Shown here piece after piece: positions 26,413 through 34,752 of a stretch of DNA of 64,000 nt. The notes under the pieces were generated by a model. That model was not told where the DNA came from, did no database searches, and saw nothing but the letters and a program-made list of their open reading frames with translations. Each line of letters opens with the position of its first letter. The stretch's first letter is position 1. Where the stretch lies: NCBI GenBank assembly GCA_904395885.1, contig CAJFOF010000053.1, positions 1-64,000 of the forward strand, read 5' to 3'. Both the position numbers and the translations under genes were made by a program. This DNA is from an uncultured Lachnospiraceae bacterium (lineage in GTDB: Bacteria > Bacillota > Clostridia > Lachnospirales > Lachnospiraceae).

Positions 26413-27225
26413 ATGAAACTGAAAAGGGACAGCAGTAAACCGAAAAAGGAGTTGAACATGAAACGCCTGTTTCGCAGAAACCAGATCATTATTACCACGC
26501 TGGCGATCATGATTGCGGCTGCCGGCTATCTGAATTACGCGGGGCAGGAAGAATTAGGGGCAGGCGGCGCTTTCGAGGCGGGTCTTACCGATATTTCAGA
26601 AGAAGATTTGTTGGCAGAAAACCAGTCGGCAGGGACGTATCCGGGAGATGGGCAGATGATGGAGATCGCCAGTCTGGATCAGGATGCGGAGGATATTGAC
26701 CGCATGGATGCGGAGAGCAAAGCGGCGGAAGAAACTGCCAGTGTGGAGACAGCCGGCGCAGAGGCGGCTGCGGGCGAAACTGCCGCAGAAGCAGAGGCGG
26801 AAGCTGCGGAAAGCGAGGCGGGGATTGAGAATCCCGGTGAAGCCGTTTTGACCAGCGGAATCAGCGTTTCGGACTACATAGCCAATGTCCAGCTTAGCAG
26901 GGAACAGGTCAGAGCCAAAAATAAAGAGGCTTTGATGGAAATCGTCAACAGCCCATCTGTTGAGGAAGCCGCCAAACAGCAGGCCATCCAGAATATGGTG
27001 GAGCTGACTGAGACGGCGGAAAAGGAAAATGCCGCAGAGACGCTTTTGATGGCAAAGGGATTTTCGGATCCAGTGGTCAGCATCAGCAGCGACAAAGTCG
27101 ATGTGGTTGTCAATGCTTCCAGCATTACCGATCCCCAGCGGGCACAGATCGAGGATATTGTAAAGCGGAAAGCCGAGGTTGGGGCCGACCAGATCGTGAT
27201 CACGCTGCTGAACCTTGCGGAATAG
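26413..27225 (+). CDS. spoIIIAH: Stage III sporulation protein AH
   Basis: SpoIIIAH binds SpoIIQ across the intermembrane space. This 270-residue protein has a basic N-terminus, one membrane helix (about residues 25-42) and a long Ala/Glu-rich acidic linker (about residues 105-140). The C-terminal YscJ/FliF-like ring domain contains MAKGFSDPVVSISSDKVDVVV. The linker is compositionally biased but in frame. An alternative start 15 codons on is possible. It is the last gene of the operon. Confidence 0.95.
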   Translation: MKLKRDSSKPKKELNMKRLFRRNQIIITTLAIMIAAAGYLNYAGQEELGAGGAFEAGLTDISEEDLLAENQSAGTYPGDGQMMEIASLDQDAEDIDRMDAESKAAEETASVETAGAEAAAGETAAEAEAEAAESEAGIENPGEAVLTSGISVSDYIANVQLSREQVRAKNKEALMEIVNSPSVEEAAKQQAIQNMVELTETAEKENAAETLLMAKGFSDPVVSISSDKVDVVVNASSITDPQRAQIEDIVKRKAEVGADQIVITLLNLAE

Positions 27226-27252
27226 AAGGCAGCAAAATATTCTGAAACGACC

Positions 27253-27281
27253 TTTCCAAATGCTTTTGTTTTTGCTATAAT
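27253..27281 (+). promoter_or_regulatory. Extended -10 promoter of asp23
   Basis: TTTCCA (27253-27258) and TATAAT (27276-27281) are 17 bases apart, with TGC just before the -10 (extended -10 element). Confidence 0.65.
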
Positions 27282-27314
27282 AGACCTAATCTATATGGAC
27301 AGGAGGAAATGATC

Positions 27315-27701
27315 GTGGCAGAGACAGAAAATCGCAGTACTCATAAATTATATGAAAAAGATAAAATCGGTGAAGTGCAGATTGCAGACGAGGTCGTGGC
27401 GATCATCGCCGGGCTTGCGGCTACGGAGGTCGAAGGGGTCGATTCCATGGCCGGAAACATCACCAACGAACTGGTAGGAAAACTTGGCATGAGAAATCTG
27501 TCAAAAGGGGTAAAGATCGATGTGACGGAAGAGCATGTCTGTGTTGATCTTTCACTCTATTTAAAGTACGGCTACAATATTCCGGATGTCAGCGCAAAAG
27601 TCCAGGATAAGGTAAAGACCGCTATTGAAAATATGACAGGACTCACCGTTCTGGAAGTCAATATCAAAATTGCCGGAGTCAATATGGACGCGGAGAAGTA
27701 A
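27315..27701 (+). CDS. Asp23/Gls24 family envelope stress response protein
   Basis: This 128-residue protein has the Asp23 fold markers GEVQIADEVVAIIAGLAATEVEGV and VDLSLYLKYGYNIPDVSAKVQDKVK. Family members are abundant cell-envelope-associated proteins; in clostridia one copy sits before nusB, as here. The GTG at 27315 is preferred over the ATG six bases earlier because AGGAGG (27301-27306) is then 8 bases away. Confidence 0.93.
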   Translation: MAETENRSTHKLYEKDKIGEVQIADEVVAIIAGLAATEVEGVDSMAGNITNELVGKLGMRNLSKGVKIDVTEEHVCVDLSLYLKYGYNIPDVSAKVQDKVKTAIENMTGLTVLEVNIKIAGVNMDAEK

Positions 27702-27733
27702 AGACCAGTAGGATCAATCTATGATGAAGCGAT

Positions 27734-27762
27734 AGGGGATGTTTTGCGGCATCCCCTTTTTC
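27734..27762 (+). terminator. Terminator of asp23
   Basis: GGGGATG (27735-27741) pairs with CATCCCC (27750-27756), with an outer A-T pair, and is followed by a T-run. Confidence 0.88.
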
Positions 27763-27832
27763 GTATCCTTTTCTGTGTGCTGACTGCTGATTCCATTCGG
27801 AAAGGCAGAAACAGAAATCTGTCCCACAACTC

Positions 27833-27861
27833 TTGTGAAACCTTTCTCCTTTTGCTATAAT
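27833..27861 (+). promoter_or_regulatory. Extended -10 promoter of the nusB-xseA operon
   Basis: TTGTGA (27833-27838) and TATAAT (27856-27861) are 17 bases apart, with TGC directly before the -10. It starts a long run of closely packed plus-strand genes. Confidence 0.65.
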
Positions 27862-27930
27862 AATTCCAAACGCCTAAAAGCCCGTCTATTTGGCGGGAAT
27901 AACCATACAGTTCAGGAGGAAAAAGAATAC

Positions 27931-28374
27931 ATGACCAGAAGAGAATTGCGGGAGCATTGCTTTAAAATGCTGTTCTGTGCAGATTTTTACCCGGCAGAAG
28001 AAAAGGAGGATCAGTTGGAACAGTACTTCCTTGCTCCGGAGGAGGATGAGACAACGCCGGAGGGAGTGGATGAGATTCTTCATAAGGTAGAGCTGAAGGA
28101 AAAAGACAGCACCCTTTTAAAAGAGCGGGCCGAGATGATCATGGTAAAGATTCCGGAACTGGATGAAATGATCAATCAGGTAGCTGAGGGCTGGAAGACC
28201 CGGAGAATGGGAAAGGTGGAGCTGACGATTCTGCGTCTGGCGCTCTATGAGATGAAATATGATGATGCGATCCCGGATAAGGTTGCAATCAACGAGGCAG
28301 TGGAATTGGCAAAGAAGTTTGGCGGAAATGATTCTCCTGCTTTTGTGAACGGCATTCTGGCAAAGCTGGTGTGA
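27931..28374 (+). CDS. nusB: Transcription antitermination factor NusB
   Basis: NusB binds boxA RNA with NusE (ribosomal protein S10) and supports rRNA antitermination. The 147-residue all-helical protein begins MTRRELREHCFKML and has the C-terminal block VAINEAVELAKKFGGNDSPAFVNGIL. The ATG at 27931 follows AGGAGG and gives the family N-terminus, so the upstream in-frame start at 27835 is rejected. The xseA start follows its stop directly. Confidence 0.96.
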   Translation: MTRRELREHCFKMLFCADFYPAEEKEDQLEQYFLAPEEDETTPEGVDEILHKVELKEKDSTLLKERAEMIMVKIPELDEMINQVAEGWKTRRMGKVELTILRLALYEMKYDDAIPDKVAINEAVELAKKFGGNDSPAFVNGILAKLV

Positions 28375-28375
28375 T

Positions 28376-29593
28376 ATGGCCAGCATCTATACGGTATCCC
28401 AGGTGAATTCTTACATCAGAAACATGTTTGCTCAGGATTTTGCCCTGAACCGGATTTCAGTCAAAGGAGAGGTATCCAACTGTAAATACCACACTTCGGG
28501 CCACATCTATTTTACCCTTAAGGACAGCGGCAGCGCCATGGCTGCTGTCATGTTTGCCGGACAGCGCAAGGGTCTTGCATTTCGGCTTCAGGAAGGCCAG
28601 CAGGTAGTGGTAAGCGGCTCTGTGGACGTATATGAGAGGGACGGAAAATACCAGCTCTACGCCAGGGAAATTACCTTGGACGGAGCGGGGGATCTCTTTA
28701 AGCGGTTTGAGGCTCTGAGAAATGAATTGGAAGAGATGGGGATGTTTGATGCCCGGTACAAAAGGCCGATTCCCAGGTACGCCAAGAGGGTCGGTATCGT
28801 GACAGCCAGCACCGGCGCGGCAGTGCGGGACATCATGAATATTGCGAGACGGAGAAATCCCTATGTTCAGCTTATTCTTTACCCGGCGCTGGTTCAGGGG
28901 GAAGGAGCCAAATACAGCATTGTGAAGGGAATCGAAACTCTGGATGCCATGGGACTTGATACGATTATTGTAGGCCGTGGCGGCGGCTCCATCGAAGATC
29001 TGTGGGCCTTTAATGAAGAGATGGTAGCCAGAGCTATTTTTGCCTGCAGAACGCCTGTGATCTCAGCAGTGGGCCATGAGACAGACGTGACGATTGCTGA
29101 TTATGTAGCCGATCTGCGGGCACCCACCCCTTCTGCGGCTGCGGAGCTGGCTGTGTTCGATTACGCGCAGTTTGAAGCGCAGTTGGAATACTACAGACAG
29201 AGGCTGTTTCGGGCCGCCAGACGGGATACAGAAAAAATGCGCTATCGTTGCGGGGAATACCGATACCGTCTTCAAATGAAGCATCCTCAGAAAAAGCTGG
29301 ATGATCAGAGACAGAGGGCCGCAGATTTGGAGAGCCGTCTGGAACGGAATATAAAGGATGCCCTCACAGAAAACCAGCACAGGTTGGCCCTGCTTTCCGG
29401 CAGGCTTTCCGGCCTTTCTCCGCTGGAAAAACTGAGCCAGGGTTATGGATTTATAGCCGGAGAGGATGGCAGAAAAATATCTTCCGTCCATCAGGTAGAG
29501 CCAGGACGGCAGATTACCGTCCACGTCCGTGACGGAAAGATCCTGGCGGAGGTAAAAAGAACGGAGACGGACGGAAAAGTGGAGGAAATATGA
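28376..29593 (+). CDS. xseA: Exodeoxyribonuclease VII large subunit
   Basis: This is the large subunit of the single-strand-specific exonuclease VII. The 405-residue protein has an N-terminal OB fold (ISVKGEVSNCKYHTSGHIYFTLKD, residues about 22-45), the catalytic core with IIVGRGGGSIEDLWAFNEE and SAVGHETDVTIADYVADLRAPTPSAAAE, and a long coiled-coil C-terminal part that binds XseB. It overlaps xseB by 4 bases. Confidence 0.97.
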   Translation: MASIYTVSQVNSYIRNMFAQDFALNRISVKGEVSNCKYHTSGHIYFTLKDSGSAMAAVMFAGQRKGLAFRLQEGQQVVVSGSVDVYERDGKYQLYAREITLDGAGDLFKRFEALRNELEEMGMFDARYKRPIPRYAKRVGIVTASTGAAVRDIMNIARRRNPYVQLILYPALVQGEGAKYSIVKGIETLDAMGLDTIIVGRGGGSIEDLWAFNEEMVARAIFACRTPVISAVGHETDVTIADYVADLRAPTPSAAAELAVFDYAQFEAQLEYYRQRLFRAARRDTEKMRYRCGEYRYRLQMKHPQKKLDDQRQRAADLESRLERNIKDALTENQHRLALLSGRLSGLSPLEKLSQGYGFIAGEDGRKISSVHQVEPGRQITVHVRDGKILAEVKRTETDGKVEEI

Positions 29594-29805
29594 GCGAAGA
29601 AGGCAGAGAATTAACAATAGAAGAAACGTTCAAAGAATTGGAGAGCGTGCTGGAGAGGATGGAGACTCAGGAAATCTCTCTGGAAGAAAGTTTTGCCTGT
29701 TATGAAAAAGGTATGAAGCTGGTCAAATATTGTAATGATAAGATCGATAAAGTAGAGAAGCAGATCATGGTGCTGAGTGAGGAACAGGGCGATGAGGGAA
29801 TTTAA
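29590..29805 (+). CDS. xseB: Exodeoxyribonuclease VII small subunit
   Basis: This 71-residue helical protein has the family block TIEETFKELESVLERMETQEISLEESFACYEKGMKL. Several XseB chains coat the coiled coil of each XseA. Its end overlaps the start of the prenyl synthase gene. Confidence 0.95.
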   Translation: MSEEGRELTIEETFKELESVLERMETQEISLEESFACYEKGMKLVKYCNDKIDKVEKQIMVLSEEQGDEGI

Positions 29806-30682
29806 AGAAGAACTAAAAGAGCGGATCCGGGAAGTGGAAGAGACGATATACCGGTATCTTCCTGAGGAAGAGGGGTACCAGAAGACAGTTCTGGAGGCCA
29901 TGAATTACAGTATGAAGGCTGGAGGAAAACGTCTGAGGCCTTTGCTGATGCAGGAGGTATGCAGGCTGTTCGGAGGGTCTCTAAAAGAGATTGCTCCCTT
30001 TATGGCCGCTATTGAGATGATTCACACCTCATCTCTTATCCACGATGACCTGCCCTGCATGGATAATGACGAATTCAGAAGAGGAAAAAAGAGCACCTGG
30101 GCTGCCTTTGGAGAAGATATGGGGGTTCTGGCGGGCGATGGCCTGATTGTGTTTGCCTTTGAGACGGCCTGCCGCGCATTTCAGATATCCGGCCATCCAG
30201 AAAGAGTGGGGGAGGCCATCCGGATCTTGGCGAATAAGACAGGAATCTATGGGATGATCGGCGGTCAGACTGTGGATGTGGAGCTGACCAACCAGGAAAT
30301 TTCCAGGGAAAAACTGGATTTTATCTACCGCTTAAAGACCGGCGCCCTTCTGGAGGCGTCCATGGTGATTGGTGCGGTTATGGCTGGAGCAGACCAGGAC
30401 TCCTGCCGTTTGGCTGAAAGCGCGGCGTCAAAGATCGGCCTCGCTTTTCAGATCCAGGATGATATTTTGGATGTGACCAGCAGCCAGGAAGTACTGGGAA
30501 AACCGGTACTCAGCGATGAGAAAAACTGTAAGACGACCTATGTGACATTAGAGGGGCTTGAGAAGGCCAGAAAAGATGTAGCACGCATCTCGGAAGAAGC
30601 GATTCAGGACATCCGGGCACTTCCGGGAGAAAATGTATTTTTAGAAAATTTGGTAGCCATGTTGGTCACCAGGGAAAAATAA
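29792..30682 (+). CDS. ispA: Farnesyl diphosphate synthase-type polyprenyl synthetase
   Basis: This 296-residue enzyme condenses isopentenyl diphosphate with allylic diphosphates. The first Asp-rich motif DDLPCMDND (about residues 84-92) and the second, FQIQDDILD, are intact. The CLxxHDD neighbourhood and the two residues inserted in the first motif fit short-chain (C15) bacterial synthases. ATG 29792 is preferred; a GTG five codons earlier is possible. It is placed with dxs, which supplies the precursor pathway. Confidence 0.94.
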   Translation: MREFKEELKERIREVEETIYRYLPEEEGYQKTVLEAMNYSMKAGGKRLRPLLMQEVCRLFGGSLKEIAPFMAAIEMIHTSSLIHDDLPCMDNDEFRRGKKSTWAAFGEDMGVLAGDGLIVFAFETACRAFQISGHPERVGEAIRILANKTGIYGMIGGQTVDVELTNQEISREKLDFIYRLKTGALLEASMVIGAVMAGADQDSCRLAESAASKIGLAFQIQDDILDVTSSQEVLGKPVLSDEKNCKTTYVTLEGLEKARKDVARISEEAIQDIRALPGENVFLENLVAMLVTREK

Positions 30683-30694
30683 GGACGGATTGCC

Positions 30695-32557
30695 ATGATA
30701 CTGGAACGGATTAACAGCCCTGAGGATGTAAAGACACTGGACTGGGAGGAACTGACGACCTTAGCTGCAGAGATAAGAGCGTTTTTGATTGAAAAGATCA
30801 GCCACACAGGGGGACATCTGGCCTCAAACCTGGGGGTGGTAGAACTGACGATCGCTATGTACAAGGCCTTTGATCTTCCGGAGGATAAGATCATCTGGGA
30901 TGTGGGACATCAGTCTTATACCCATAAGATTCTCAGCGGAAGAAAGGACGCTTTTGACGAACTGCGCCAGCACGGAGGATTAAGCGGATTTCCAAAGCGG
31001 AAGGAAAGCCCTTATGACGCATTCGATACAGGGCACAGTTCCACTTCGATTTCTGCAGGGTTGGGGATTGCCCAGGCCAGAGACATTCTGGGTCAGGATT
31101 ATAAAGTGGTCTCAGTGATCGGGGACGGCGCGCTGACCGGAGGGATGGCGTATGAGGCCCTGAACAATGCAGCGCGGATACAGAAAAATTTTATTATCGT
31201 ATTGAACGATAATAATATGTCCATATCGGAAAACGTGGGCGGAATGTCCCGTTACCTCAGCGGATTGCGAACCGATGTGGGGTACAATGAGCTGAAAAAA
31301 TGGGTGACAGAGGCCCTGGACCGGATTCCTGGAATGGGACAGCCTCTTATTGATAAGATTAAGCGAACGAAAAACGGCATCAAACAGCTTTTTATTCCGG
31401 GAATGCTGTTTGAAAATATGGGAATTACCTATCTGGGGCCTATCGACGGCCACGACATCCGACTGCTGTACCGGACGTTCCAGGAGGCAAAGAGGCTGGA
31501 TCACGCCGTGCTGGTCCACGTGCTGACAAAGAAGGGCAAGGGGTACCGGCCGGCGGAAAAGAATCCTTCCCGGTTCCACGGAGTCGAGCCTTTCGATATT
31601 TCTACCGGGAAACCTCTGAAGCGGAAGGAATATCCGACTTATACGGACGTATTTTCCAAGACAATTTGCCGTCTGGGTGAGAGCCACCCGGAGCTGGTGG
31701 CAGTGACGGCAGCCATGCCGGACGGCACCGGATTGAAGCGGTTTGGCCAGAAATTTCCAGATCGGTTTTTTGACGTGGGAATTGCGGAGGAACACGCAGT
31801 GACATCTGCGGCTGGAATGGCAGCCGGGGGCCTGAAGCCTGTGGTGGCGGTATACTCATCTTTCCTTCAAAGGGGATTTGATCAGATCGTCCATGACGTC
31901 TGCCTGCAGAATCTTCCGGTGGTGTTTGCCATTGACAGGGCAGGACTGGTGGGGAGCGACGGGGAGACTCACCAGGGAATTTTTGATTTGAGCTACCTGA
32001 CAGCAATTCCCAATATGAGTGTCATGGCGCCGAAAAACAGGTGGGAGCTGGAAGATATGCTGGCTTTTGCCGTGGACTATAATGGCCCGATCGCTGTCCG
32101 GTACCCGCGGGGCGAGGCTTACCGGGGATTAAAAGAGTTCAGGGCGCCAATTGAGTACGGCAGAGGGGAGATCCTCTACGAGGAAGGTGAGATCGCGATT
32201 CTGGCTGTCGGGAGTATGGTCAGCACAGGAGAGCATATCAGAGAAAAGTTAAAAGCCATGGGACATAACTGCTCCCTGGCAAATCTGAGATTTGTGAAGC
32301 CGCTGGATACCGGTTTGCTGGACAGGCTTGCACAGAACCATCCGGTAATCGTCACGATGGAAGAGAATGTCCTTCAGGGTGGCTTCGGGCTGGCGGCGTC
32401 AGCCTATCTCCATGAGCATGATCCTGAAATCAAGGTGATTCAGGTGGCTTTGCCGGATGCCTATGTAGAGCACGGAAACGTCACCCTGCTGAGAGAAGAG
32501 CTGGGAATCGACAGTGATTCCATTTTAAGACAGTTAAAGGCCCGCGGTCTGTTCTGA
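30695..32557 (+). CDS. dxs: 1-deoxy-D-xylulose-5-phosphate synthase
   Basis: DXS makes 1-deoxyxylulose 5-phosphate from pyruvate and glyceraldehyde 3-phosphate using thiamine diphosphate, the entry to the MEP isoprenoid pathway. The 620-residue protein has the ThDP motif GDGALTGGMAYEALNNA (about residues 148-164), the HGVEPFD linker and the transketolase-type FDVGIAEEHAVT. It follows ispA by 12 bases. The need for thiamine links it loosely to thiT. Confidence 0.97.
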   Translation: MILERINSPEDVKTLDWEELTTLAAEIRAFLIEKISHTGGHLASNLGVVELTIAMYKAFDLPEDKIIWDVGHQSYTHKILSGRKDAFDELRQHGGLSGFPKRKESPYDAFDTGHSSTSISAGLGIAQARDILGQDYKVVSVIGDGALTGGMAYEALNNAARIQKNFIIVLNDNNMSISENVGGMSRYLSGLRTDVGYNELKKWVTEALDRIPGMGQPLIDKIKRTKNGIKQLFIPGMLFENMGITYLGPIDGHDIRLLYRTFQEAKRLDHAVLVHVLTKKGKGYRPAEKNPSRFHGVEPFDISTGKPLKRKEYPTYTDVFSKTICRLGESHPELVAVTAAMPDGTGLKRFGQKFPDRFFDVGIAEEHAVTSAAGMAAGGLKPVVAVYSSFLQRGFDQIVHDVCLQNLPVVFAIDRAGLVGSDGETHQGIFDLSYLTAIPNMSVMAPKNRWELEDMLAFAVDYNGPIAVRYPRGEAYRGLKEFRAPIEYGRGEILYEEGEIAILAVGSMVSTGEHIREKLKAMGHNCSLANLRFVKPLDTGLLDRLAQNHPVIVTMEENVLQGGFGLAASAYLHEHDPEIKVIQVALPDAYVEHGNVTLLREELGIDSDSILRQLKARGLF

Positions 32558-32599
32558 CAGCCGGGGCTTTCACGAAATACAGAATTGAGATAAGGGACT

Positions 32600-33403
32600 A
32601 TGAAAGAACGATTAGACGTATTATTGGTAAAACGGAATCTGGCAGAGTCGAGGGAAAAGGCAAAGGCGATTATTATGTCGGGGATTGTCTACGTGGACGG
32701 TCAGAAGGAGGACAAGGCCGGAAGCACCTTTGAGGAGACAGCGGCTATTGAAGTGAGAGGCACAACTTTGAAATATGTCAGTCGGGGCGGTCTGAAGCTG
32801 GAAAAAGCCATGACTCATTTTGGCCTGGATCTGACAGGGAAGGTCTGTATGGACGTCGGCTCTTCTACCGGCGGATTTACGGACTGCATGCTGCAGAATG
32901 GAGCAATCAAGGTATACGCTGTGGATGTAGGCCACGGCCAGCTTGCCTGGAAGCTGAGGAATGATCCGAGGGTTGTATGTATGGAGCGAACCAACATCCG
33001 GTATGTCACCAGAGAAGAGATAAAAGAGCCGGTGGATTTTGCCTCCATCGATGTTTCCTTTATCTCCCTGACGAAAGTTCTGGGGCCGGTGAAATCTCTC
33101 CTGACAGATGAGGGACAGGTGGTCTGCCTGATCAAGCCTCAGTTTGAAGCGGGGCGGGAAAAAGTAGGAAAAAAAGGCGTAGTCAGGGATAAAAAGGTTC
33201 ATCTGGAAGTGATCCGGATGGTAATGGAATTTGCTGCCGGGCTTGGATTTGAGCTGCTGAATCTGGAATATTCCCCAATCCGCGGCCCTGAGGGAAATAT
33301 TGAGTATCTGTTATATCTTCAGAACCGTCCGGATGGCGCAGAGACAGTTGGGAATCTTATAGATCCGGCTGCTGTCGTGGAGCAGTCCCATGAAAATTTA
33401 TAG
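32600..33403 (+). CDS. tlyA: TlyA-family rRNA methyltransferase
   Basis: This 267-residue protein has an N-terminal S4 RNA-binding domain (RLDVLLVKRNLAESREKAKAII) and an FtsJ-like methyltransferase domain with SAM motif DVGSSTGGFTDCMLQ (about residues 81-95). TlyA enzymes 2'-O-methylate 16S and 23S rRNA; the Bacillus homologue in the same context is YqxC. The hemolysin name used in old annotations is not supported by sequence. Confidence 0.95.
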   Translation: MKERLDVLLVKRNLAESREKAKAIIMSGIVYVDGQKEDKAGSTFEETAAIEVRGTTLKYVSRGGLKLEKAMTHFGLDLTGKVCMDVGSSTGGFTDCMLQNGAIKVYAVDVGHGQLAWKLRNDPRVVCMERTNIRYVTREEIKEPVDFASIDVSFISLTKVLGPVKSLLTDEGQVVCLIKPQFEAGREKVGKKGVVRDKKVHLEVIRMVMEFAAGLGFELLNLEYSPIRGPEGNIEYLLYLQNRPDGAETVGNLIDPAAVVEQSHENL

Positions 33404-33429
33404 AATGGAAGGGAATAGCCAAAAGACAG

Positions 33430-34272
33430 ATGAAAAATTTTTACATTATAGCGAACAGCAGCAAAGAAGAAGCAAAAAAAACTGTCGAGGTGGTGGAGAG
33501 CTATCTGCGGAGTCACGGCGCATCCTGCCAGATTGAGCAGCAGAACAGAAAGGACGGTTACCTTCGAGGTGCCGGATGCTATGAAGCGCCGGAAGACACA
33601 GACTGCATTATAACTATAGGCGGAGACGGCACGTTGATCCAGGCGGCAAGAGGACTTTCTTACAGAAAAATCCCCCTGGTGGGAATCAACCGCGGCCATC
33701 TGGGTTATCTGACACAGGTGAGCAGGGATGAAGACATTCGCGAGATGGCAAACGCTCTTTTGGCAGACCAGTACCAGATTGAAGAGCGGATGATGCTGGA
33801 TGGCCGGATTATCCGGACGGGAAAGGAAATTGTGAAGGATATTGCTCTCAACGAAATTGTCCTGACTCACAGAGATGTTATCCGGGTCCTGCGCTTTGGC
33901 GTCTATGTAAATGGAGAATTTTTAAACGAGTATACGGCCGATGGATTGATTGCCGCTACGCCTACTGGTTCTACGGCCTATAATCTTTCGGCCGGAGGCC
34001 CTATTGTGGCCCCCAATGCATGTATGACGGTACTGACGCCGATCTGCTCCCATGCGTTAAACGCCAGGAGCATCGTACTGTCGGCTGAAGATGAGATATG
34101 CATTGAAGTCCGGGAGGGCAGCCAGGCCGCTGTTTTTGACGGGGATATGATCTTTGAACTGAAAAGAGGAGACCAGGTGGTCATCACAAAATCCGACAGA
34201 GTTACCAGGTTGATCAGATTGAAACAGGTCTCATTTCTGGAAAACCTAAGCAACAAATTGGCAGGGATATAG
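33430..34272 (+). CDS. nadK: NAD kinase
   Basis: NadK phosphorylates NAD to NADP. The 280-residue protein has the family motif TIGGDGTLIQAAR (about residues 63-75), the NE-short motif LNEIVL, and the glycine-rich ATPTGSTAYNLSAGGP. The position between tlyA and argR is standard in clostridia. Confidence 0.97.
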   Translation: MKNFYIIANSSKEEAKKTVEVVESYLRSHGASCQIEQQNRKDGYLRGAGCYEAPEDTDCIITIGGDGTLIQAARGLSYRKIPLVGINRGHLGYLTQVSRDEDIREMANALLADQYQIEERMMLDGRIIRTGKEIVKDIALNEIVLTHRDVIRVLRFGVYVNGEFLNEYTADGLIAATPTGSTAYNLSAGGPIVAPNACMTVLTPICSHALNARSIVLSAEDEICIEVREGSQAAVFDGDMIFELKRGDQVVITKSDRVTRLIRLKQVSFLENLSNKLAGI

Positions 34273-34291
34273 GCGGCGAAGGAGGAAGCGG

Positions 34292-34741
34292 ATGAAAGTA
34301 GAAAGACACAGCAAAATCGTAGAACTGATTGGAAAATATGAGATAGAGACACAGGAAGAACTGGCGGAATATCTGACCAAGGAGGGCTTTCAGGTTACCC
34401 AAGCTACGGTTTCCAGAGATATCCGGGAGCTGAAGCTCACAAAAATTCAGTCGGAGAGCGGAAAACAGCGCTATATGGTTCTAAAACCCCAGGGGACTTT
34501 CAGCGATAAGTATATCCGGATTTTGCGGGACGGCTATGCCAGTATGGATATGGCACAGAACATTCTGGTTATTAAGACAGTATCGGGTATGGCGATGGCG
34601 GTTGCTGCAGCTTTGGATGCCATTCATTTTCATGAGATCGTCGGATGCATTGCCGGAGATGATACGATTATGTGCGCTGTAAGGAGTGTGGATGATACGA
34701 TTCTGGTCATGGACAAGATCCGCAAGCTGATTGCAGAATAG
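34292..34741 (+). CDS. argR: Arginine repressor
   Basis: This 149-residue protein has an N-terminal winged helix (residues about 8-65, with QVTQATVSRDIRELKL) and a C-terminal hexamerisation and arginine-binding domain with EIVGCIAGDDTIMCAV. With arginine bound it represses biosynthesis and can activate catabolism. The arginine genes at 2.5-9 kb in this window are its probable targets. Confidence 0.97.
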   Translation: MKVERHSKIVELIGKYEIETQEELAEYLTKEGFQVTQATVSRDIRELKLTKIQSESGKQRYMVLKPQGTFSDKYIRILRDGYASMDMAQNILVIKTVSGMAMAVAAALDAIHFHEIVGCIAGDDTIMCAVRSVDDTILVMDKIRKLIAE

Positions 34742-34752
34742 GAGGCGGTTTC

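Noticed and set aside
26760..26830. Low-complexity Ala/Glu repeats in spoIIIAH as a possible repeat expansion or frameshift
   Set aside because: The frame is kept and the ring domain follows normally; an acidic linker is common in SpoIIIAH proteins.
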